A stretch of DNA of 12,381 nt from Rhodoferax sp. (GTDB lineage: Bacteria; Pseudomonadota; Gammaproteobacteria; Burkholderiales; Burkholderiaceae_C). Within the stretch, counting starts at the first letter, position 1, and each line of letters starts with the position of its first letter. Positions 7,791 through 12,381 of the stretch are shown here, one piece after another. The translations under genes and the position numbers were made by a program. The notes under the pieces were generated by a model. That model was not told the DNA's origin. It saw only the letters and a program-made list of their open reading frames with translations, and searched no databases. The stretch is taken from contig VERU01000033.1 of the NCBI GenBank assembly GCA_018882485.1, positions 1 through 12,381 on the forward strand, read 5' to 3'.

Positions 7791-8741
7791 TCAGGAGAGA
7801 GCGGCTGCAAACGCTTGTCGCGTCTTGAGTTCGATGTAGTCCTGGAAGCTGACCGGATCGTAGCGGGGCCGTGTACCCGGCGGGCAGAAGGCCGGCAGGC
7901 ACTCGATGCGGGTGTCGTTCGACGGGTTGACGAAAAAGGCGATCGACTGGCGACGCGCCGAACCCCGCATCGACTGCGGTGGATTGATCACCCGGTGGGG
8001 CGTGGATACCCAGGTGTCGTTGGTCCAGCGCATGAAGGCATCGGCGATGTTCACCACAAAGGCGTTGTCGATGGCCGGGGCGTCGATCCAGGTGCCATCG
8101 CGGCGCTGCACCTGCAGCCCGCCGGCCGAAGCCTCGGACCGAAGGATGGTCATGAAGCCGTAGTCGGTGTGGGTGCCGGCCCGCAGCTGGCCTGCCAGAG
8201 GCGCCTCGGTCTGTGCGGGGTAGTTGATGATGCGAAGGGCCGAGAGGTGGTGGGCGAATCCGGGCTCGAAATGGTCCGGTGCCAGACCGATGGCCGCACA
8301 GAAAATATGCCGAAGTTGTTTCGCCAGGCGCTCCATCTCCGCGAAATAGGCCATGCAGGCCGCGTGCAGCTCCTGGTGCTGCGACGGCCAGCTGCTGCCT
8401 TCAAGACGGGTGCCGAAATTGATGCTCTCCTTGATGTCACCTGGCGTGGCCACCCCCTGTGTCGCGGCCAGCGCCTCTTGCAGGAGTGGCGCGAATTCCA
8501 GCCCACCCAGCGCCCGATCCCGACCGATCAGGGAACGCTTGTCGCCCTCGGGCTGGTCGAAAAATGCCCGGGCCGTACGGTACAGGCGGTCGGTGACCCC
8601 AGGGTCCACGCCATGTCCGGTCACGACAAAGAAGCCGATGTTCAGGCAGGCCGTCTGGATACGCCGGACCACGGCATCCGCATCGGGGCCGCCGCCGGCA
8701 AAAGGGCTCATGTCGATGATGGCCAGGTCGTCGTGTGCCAC
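7791..8741 (-). CDS. Fe(II)/2-oxoglutarate-dependent oxygenase, isopenicillin N synthase family
   Basis: Predicted cytosolic non-heme iron enzyme coupling oxidation of a small substrate to decarboxylation of 2-oxoglutarate. From GTG 8741 it has 316 residues. The N-terminal DIOX_N region begins at LAIIDMSPF (6-14) and includes NIGFFVVTGHGV (34-45). The catalytic double-stranded helix carries HTD (His191, Asp193), distal His249 in TPHRVINPP, and R264-Q-S266, which would bind the 2-oxoglutarate carboxylate, so iron and cosubstrate sites look complete. The Arg-x-Ser motif is shared across the family, so other activities remain possible. An earlier in-frame GTG at 8858 would add 39 polar, proline-rich residues and cross the palindrome at 8841-8860; GTG 8741 is preferred because family homology starts directly after it. 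First gene of the operon. Thymine 7-hydroxylase and plant hormone oxidases belong to this superfamily; the true substrate is unknown. Confidence 0.9.
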   Translation of the reverse strand: MAHDDLAIIDMSPFAGGGPDADAVVRRIQTACLNIGFFVVTGHGVDPGVTDRLYRTARAFFDQPEGDKRSLIGRDRALGGLEFAPLLQEALAATQGVATPGDIKESINFGTRLEGSSWPSQHQELHAACMAYFAEMERLAKQLRHIFCAAIGLAPDHFEPGFAHHLSALRIINYPAQTEAPLAGQLRAGTHTDYGFMTILRSEASAGGLQVQRRDGTWIDAPAIDNAFVVNIADAFMRWTNDTWVSTPHRVINPPQSMRGSARRQSIAFFVNPSNDTRIECLPAFCPPGTRPRYDPVSFQDYIELKTRQAFAAALS

Positions 8742-8898
8742 ATCCGTGTCTCTGCTGGGGCCCGGCGGGTCGTCGGGCCTGCGATGGAGATCCTTGTTCG
8801 TTTTTGCCTGGAAGATGAGCGGATAAACTGGACTGGCTGAGGGTGTCTGACACGACACCCGGCCCCGACCGGCTCAACCGACCCTGGAGACCACCAAC
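8742..8898. promoter_or_regulatory. Divergent promoter region between operon and hydratase gene
   Basis: This 157-nt gap separates the six-gene minus-strand operon from the plus-strand hydratase/acyl-CoA synthetase pair and must hold both promoters if they start here. A weak plus-strand candidate is TTTTTG (8801-8806) and TAAACT (8824-8829), 17 bp apart; only the second resembles consensus. I could not place a convincing minus-strand promoter. A ribosome-binding site GGAG (8886-8889) lies 9 nt before the hydratase ATG. The central inverted repeat is listed separately. Confidence 0.5.
8841..8860. promoter_or_regulatory. Perfect inverted repeat, candidate operator
   Basis: GGGTGTC (8841-8847) and GACACCC (8854-8860) form a perfect 7-bp inverted repeat around TGACAC. 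Nested in it is a second palindrome, GTGTC-T-GACAC (8843-8853). It lies downstream of the possible plus-strand -10 element and 39 nt before the hydratase start codon, where a bound regulator could affect both divergent units. The repeat is seen directly; its role as an operator, perhaps for a GntR- or LysR-type regulator, is inferred. No regulator gene is in the window. Confidence 0.4.
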
Positions 8899-9708
8899 AT
8901 GGCCTACGAAACAATCCTATACGAAAAGGATGGACAGGACAAATTCGCCACCATCACCCTCAATCGCCCGGACAAGCTCAATGCGATGAACAAGACGGTG
9001 ATCCATGAAGTGGATCATGCACTGGCCGCTGCCGTTGCGGATCCCGACGTCAACGCGCTGGTGATCCGCGGTGCCGGCCGTGCGTTTTCGGCCGGGTATG
9101 ACCTGCAGGGCGGCGACTTCGATGTGGATGTGGATTTCTGGCGGGCCGACATGAGCGAAAACGTGGAGGCCCTGCTCAACATCTGGCGCGCGCCGATCCC
9201 GGTCATCGCCTCGGTGCACGGCTACGCGCTGGCTGGGGCGCTGGAGCTGATGATGTGCTGTGACCTGGCGATCGCGGCCGACACGGCCAAGTTCGGCGAG
9301 CCCGAGGTGCGGCACAACTCGGGCCCCCCGTCTCTCATGATGCCCTGGCTGCTCTCGAGCCGCGACACCCGCTGGCTGATGTACACCGGCGATCTGGTCG
9401 ATGCCGCCCAGGCCCGCGAGATGCGCCTCATCAACAAGGTGGTGCCCGCCGACCAGCTGGCCCATGAGACCGACAAGCTGGCGCGCAAGATGGCCCGCAT
9501 GCCGGTGCCGGCGCTCAAGTACACCAAGGCCTCGCTGAACAACCAGCAGATGGTGGCCGGCCTGTTGAGCTCCTTCCAGTACAACATCGAGGCCATCGCC
9601 GCCCTGCATTCGACCAAACAGGGGCGCGACTGGATGCGCAAGCTGGCCAACATGTCGCTCAAGGAGTACCTCGAGTTCCGCGACGCGCCCTTTGCCGGGC
9701 TGGACTGA
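8899..9708 (+). CDS. Enoyl-CoA hydratase/isomerase (crotonase) family protein
   Basis: Crotonase-fold enzyme of 269 residues acting on acyl-CoA thioesters, most simply hydrating a 2-enoyl-CoA. The start is well supported: GGAG at 8886-8889 is followed 9 nt later by ATG. LNRPDKLNAM (21-30) opens the fold; RAFSAGYDL (61-69) and HGYALAGALE (107-116) form the oxyanion hole. Glu116 and Glu136 are 20 residues apart, the spacing of the two catalytic glutamates in rat mitochondrial hydratase, so hydratase chemistry is possible. The loop after the second glutamate reads RHNSGPPSLM instead of the usual glycine-rich G-x-x-P-G-x-G-G, so the pocket or reaction may differ. It is 20 nt upstream of the acyl-CoA synthetase gene and probably co-transcribed with it. 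The physiological substrate is not predictable. Confidence 0.9.
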   Translation: MAYETILYEKDGQDKFATITLNRPDKLNAMNKTVIHEVDHALAAAVADPDVNALVIRGAGRAFSAGYDLQGGDFDVDVDFWRADMSENVEALLNIWRAPIPVIASVHGYALAGALELMMCCDLAIAADTAKFGEPEVRHNSGPPSLMMPWLLSSRDTRWLMYTGDLVDAAQAREMRLINKVVPADQLAHETDKLARKMARMPVPALKYTKASLNNQQMVAGLLSSFQYNIEAIAALHSTKQGRDWMRKLANMSLKEYLEFRDAPFAGLD

Positions 9709-9728
9709 ATCGGTCGCGGACCCTGCCG

Positions 9729-11864
9729 GTGGCTGTGACCCCTGTTGCCCTGAGGCCGTTGATGGAGGCCCGCCGGGTCGCCGTCGTGGGCGCCTCGGAG
9801 CGGCCCGATGCCCCATCTGGTTTCGTCCTGCGAAACCTTTTGGCCTGTGATTTTTCGGGCACGGTGTGGCCGGTCCATCCGAGCGCGTCCACGGTCTACG
9901 GGTGGCCGGCGGTACCCCGCCTGGCCGACCTGCCCGATCGGCCCGATGCCGTGGTGATCGCCGTGCCGGCTGCGACCGCGGTCCAGGTGGTGGGCGAGGC
10001 GGCCAGCCTGGGCATACCGGGAGCCGTGGTGCTGGCCAGCGGCTTTGCCGAGACCGGTGCGGCGGGCCGGGCCTTGCAGCAGGCGCTGACCGATGCGGCC
10101 CGGTCTGGCGAGATGGCTCTGTGCGGACCCAATTGCCTGGGATTGCATGTGCCGGCCACCGGACTCGCGTTGTTCAGCTCCCGCCTGGTGCCCGGGATGC
10201 GTCAGGGGCCTGTGGCCGTCATTTCGCATTCGGGCGCGACGGCCATCGCGCTGGCCAATTCGGGCCGGCTGGGCGTCAGCCATGTGGTTTCGGCCGGTAA
10301 CGCGGCCGTGACCGATGTGGCCGACTATCTGGGTTACTTTGCGGGCCAGGACAACGTTCGCGTCGTGGCCCTGCTGCTGGAGAAAGTGGCCGATCCTGCG
10401 GCTTTTGCACTGGCCATGGCGCAGGCCCACCGGTCCGGGCTGCGCGTGGTGGCATTGCGCACCGGGCGCTCGGTGCGGGGGGCCCGCACCACGGCAGCGC
10501 ACACGGGCGCCCTGGCGGGATCCAATGAGGCGGCCAGTGCCTTTTTGCACCGCCATGGGGTGCTGGAAGTCACGGACTACGACGAGCTGCTGGAGACCGC
10601 CGTCCTGTTGTCGACCGTGCGCGGGCGCCGCACCGGCGGCGGTATCGCGGCGCTGGGCGTCAGTGGTGGCGGGCTGGCGCATTGCGCGGACCTGGCGGCG
10701 GATGCCGGTGTGGGCTTTGCCGACCTGGCGCCCACGACCCGTGCGGAACTGGACCGCCTGTTGCCACCGTTTGCCCGCGCCGACAACCCGCTCGACATGA
10801 CGGGGGTGGTTTTTGGCGAGCCACAGCGCTACGAGCAGGCCCTGACCCGGCTGGCCGCAGATCCGTCGGTTTCCATGCTGGTGGCGGTGCAGGACGTGCC
10901 GCTGGGTCTGGACGCCGAAGGAGCCCGGGAGTACAGCGGCATTGCCCAGGCCATTGCCCGGTATCGGGCCCAGGGCGACAAGCCGGTGGCTGTTCTCAGT
11001 CTGCTGGCGGGCGGCCCGCATCCCGAGGTCCGCGATATCCTGCAGGCCGCCGATGTGCCGGTGCTGCAGTGTGGTCGGGCGGGCTGGGCCGCGCTGGGCC
11101 ATCTGTTGCGCACCCGCACGCTGCGCTTGGTCGAACCGGCCCCCTGGATCCGACAGCCAGCCTGGGTGCGGCGCCTGGCCGATGGCCCGGCGCTGACCGA
11201 ACGAGAGGCCAAAAATTTTTTGCGCGACCACGGCATCCCGACCACGCGGGAGTGGCTGGCGCCCGATCCGGATTCGGCGGTGCGCGCCGCGCAGGCCCTG
11301 GGTTGGCCAGTGGTGCTCAAGATCGAGTCGCCCGATATCGCGCACAAGACCGAAGCCGGTGGTGTTCAATTGAACGTCCGCGACGAGGCCGAGGTGCGTG
11401 CGGCCTTTGAGCGGCTGGTGGCCAGCGCCCGGCGGTTTGCGCCCGAGGCCCGCATTGCGGGTGTGCTGGTGCAGGAGATGGTGTCGGGCGGTGTGGAAGT
11501 GCTGGTGGGCCTGGCGCGTCATCCGCCGTTCGGCCTGGGGCTCACGGTCGGCCCGGGTGGGGTGTTTGTCGAACTCACGGGAGGGCATGCGCTGGATCTG
11601 CTGCCGCTGGATGTGGACGCAGCCCGTGAACTCATCGAGACGACGCCGCTCCATCGCCTGCTGGCGGGCTACCGCGGTGGCCCAGTGTCCGATGCGGCCG
11701 TGCTGTGCGAGCTCATGCAGGGCCTGAGCCGCATCGGGTTGGCCTACGAACCCTACCTGCAGGCGGTGGACCTCAACCCGGTCTCGGTGCTATCGCAGGG
11801 GCGGGGCGTGCGGGTGCTCGACGCCCTCATCGTGCGACACATCGACGAAGTGCCCGCGGCTTGA
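9729..11864 (+). CDS. Fused ADP-forming acyl-CoA synthetase (acetate--CoA ligase, ADP-forming, family)
   Basis: Cytosolic ligase interconverting acid + CoA + ATP with acyl-CoA + ADP + phosphate, with alpha- and beta-like parts in one 711-residue chain. The N-terminal CoA-binding domain starts at RRVAVVGASERPD (15-27) and includes GPNCLG (133-138). The succinyl-CoA-ligase-like part carries AAHTGALAG (256-264), where His258 matches the phosphorylated histidine of archaeal ACD alpha subunits. The ATP-grasp part runs from about 488 to 705, with SPDIAHKTEAGG (534-545), whose His539 matches the second active-site histidine of ACD beta subunits, then VQEMVSGG (581-588), GPGG (608-611) and DLNPV (681-685). 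All key residues are present. GTG 9729 is the longest start; GTG 9735 or ATG 9762 are possible, and no strong ribosome-binding site decides. It follows the hydratase by 20 nt. Acyl specificity unknown. Confidence 0.92.
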   Translation: MAVTPVALRPLMEARRVAVVGASERPDAPSGFVLRNLLACDFSGTVWPVHPSASTVYGWPAVPRLADLPDRPDAVVIAVPAATAVQVVGEAASLGIPGAVVLASGFAETGAAGRALQQALTDAARSGEMALCGPNCLGLHVPATGLALFSSRLVPGMRQGPVAVISHSGATAIALANSGRLGVSHVVSAGNAAVTDVADYLGYFAGQDNVRVVALLLEKVADPAAFALAMAQAHRSGLRVVALRTGRSVRGARTTAAHTGALAGSNEAASAFLHRHGVLEVTDYDELLETAVLLSTVRGRRTGGGIAALGVSGGGLAHCADLAADAGVGFADLAPTTRAELDRLLPPFARADNPLDMTGVVFGEPQRYEQALTRLAADPSVSMLVAVQDVPLGLDAEGAREYSGIAQAIARYRAQGDKPVAVLSLLAGGPHPEVRDILQAADVPVLQCGRAGWAALGHLLRTRTLRLVEPAPWIRQPAWVRRLADGPALTEREAKNFLRDHGIPTTREWLAPDPDSAVRAAQALGWPVVLKIESPDIAHKTEAGGVQLNVRDEAEVRAAFERLVASARRFAPEARIAGVLVQEMVSGGVEVLVGLARHPPFGLGLTVGPGGVFVELTGGHALDLLPLDVDAARELIETTPLHRLLAGYRGGPVSDAAVLCELMQGLSRIGLAYEPYLQAVDLNPVSVLSQGRGVRVLDALIVRHIDEVPAA

Positions 11865-11901
11865 ACCGCAGGCTGTCGACGCCCGGCCGATTCGTCCGAA
11901 T

Positions 11902-12381
11902 TCACCCGCGGTCCGTGGCCCGGATGGCGCGGAACTCGGCCAGCAGGCCCTGGCCCGTGGCCTGCGCCCGGGCTGCGTTCTCCTGCTTCACATGACCAAA
12001 CCCCCGTATGTCCATGGGCAGGCTGGCCAGGCGCACCGCCAGTTCATGGTTGTGCGGGTTCAGCCCCTGCAGCAATTCGTCCACCAGACCCAGGTAATCC
12101 TGCAGCAAACGGCGTTCGAACCGGCGCTCGGCGCTGTACCCGAAGGGATCCAGCGCAGTGCCCCGCAGCACCTTCAGGGGCGCCAGCAGCCGCATGGCCT
12201 GCAGCATCCAGGCCCCGTAGCGCCGCTTGCGTGGTGTCGTCCCGCCCCTGGAGGCGCCCGCCAGCATCGGGATGGCCAGATGAAATTCGAGCTGGAACGG
12301 ACCTTCGAATTCGCTGCGAAGACGCTCCAGAAACCGGCCGTCCGTGTACAGCCTGGCAACTTCATATTCGTCCTTGCAGGC
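11902..12381 (-). CDS. Indolepyruvate ferredoxin oxidoreductase family protein, C-terminal part (cut by window edge)
   Basis: The frame is open from the right edge to a stop at 11902-11904, giving the last 159 residues of a longer protein; the start lies outside the window. Visible motifs are KDEYEVARLYTD (3-14), FEGPFQLEFHLA (25-36), YGAWMLQAMRLLAPLKVLRGTA in part (55-76), LDPFGYSAERR (77-87) and RGFGHVK (126-132). These are typical of the C-terminal region of the fused IorA-IorB-type enzymes of about 1,150-1,200 residues in proteobacteria, which oxidatively decarboxylate aryl-pyruvates (from aromatic amino acids) to aryl-acetyl-CoA using ferredoxin. The thiamine diphosphate and iron-sulfur domains are not in the window, so activity cannot be judged. 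It converges with the acyl-CoA synthetase gene across 37 nt. Recognition is from memory of the family and fairly secure. Confidence 0.82.
   Translation of the reverse strand, partial: ACKDEYEVARLYTDGRFLERLRSEFEGPFQLEFHLAIPMLAGASRGGTTPRKRRYGAWMLQAMRLLAPLKVLRGTALDPFGYSAERRFERRLLQDYLGLVDELLQGLNPHNHELAVRLASLPMDIRGFGHVKQENAARAQATGQGLLAEFRAIRATDRG

Larger units (their letters stand above)
2960..8741 (-). other. Putative six-gene operon: oxygenase, ABC importer, nucleoside hydrolase
   Basis: Six genes run on the minus strand without interruption: 2-oxoglutarate oxygenase, solute-binding protein, ATPase, permease 1, permease 2, nucleoside hydrolase. Spacings in that order are 44 nt, 49 nt, a 4-nt overlap (GTGA), a 4-nt overlap (ATGA) and 45 nt. 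No internal promoter or terminator stands out. The transporter gene order is that of potABCD-like systems, except that the binding protein precedes the ATPase. The leader lies in the divergent gap before 8741 and the 3' end is near the stem-loop at 2919-2940. Co-transcription is inferred from spacing; a shared substrate is a hypothesis. Confidence 0.75.

Noticed and set aside
9222..11654. An 810-codon open frame on the minus strand opposite the acyl-CoA synthetase and hydratase genes
   Set aside because: It is antisense to two genes with clear family motifs, is rich in Arg, Gly, His and Gln with no recognisable domain, and is the kind of shadow frame high-GC DNA produces.
11890..11901. Short inverted repeat ATTCG-TC-CGAAT between the convergent synthetase and oxidoreductase genes
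   Set aside because: The 2-nt loop and 5-bp arms are too small for a stable hairpin and there is no T-run; could be chance.

Overview
The window is dense, GC-rich DNA with overlapping or closely packed genes, a twin-arginine-like signal peptide and long spurious antisense ORFs. This and the protein families suggest a betaproteobacterium, probably Burkholderiales (Comamonadaceae or Alcaligenaceae type). That placement is inference; no rRNA or marker gene is present. I see no tRNA, CRISPR array, insertion sequence or phage gene.

Layout. (1) Left, + strand: an Fsr-type major facilitator exporter (138-1361) behind a palindromic promoter region, then a GlcD/D-2-hydroxyacid dehydrogenase-like FAD enzyme (1472-2914). 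(2) Centre, - strand: a tight six-gene run read from about 8741 down to 2960. In transcription order it holds an isopenicillin N synthase-family Fe(II)/2-oxoglutarate oxygenase, a periplasmic solute-binding protein, an ABC ATPase, two PotB/PotC-type permeases and an inosine-uridine-type nucleoside hydrolase. (3) Right, + strand, divergent from that operon: a crotonase-family enoyl-CoA hydratase (8899-9708), followed 20 nt later by a fused ADP-forming acyl-CoA synthetase (9729-11864). (4) Right edge, - strand, convergent: the last 159 residues of a fused indolepyruvate ferredoxin oxidoreductase.

How the genes may work together. The central operon looks like an uptake-and-processing module: binding protein and ABC transporter import a small polar compound, the oxygenase hydroxylates it or a derivative, and the hydrolase cleaves an N-glycosidic bond. 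The combination recalls the fungal thymidine salvage route, in which 2-oxoglutarate oxygenases act before and after a nucleoside hydrolase. It is the best candidate here for an undescribed pathway, but the substrate cannot be read from the sequence. The divergent hydratase/acyl-CoA synthetase pair handles CoA thioesters and shares a 157-nt control region, containing a perfect inverted repeat, with the operon. Whether the two halves form one pathway is open.
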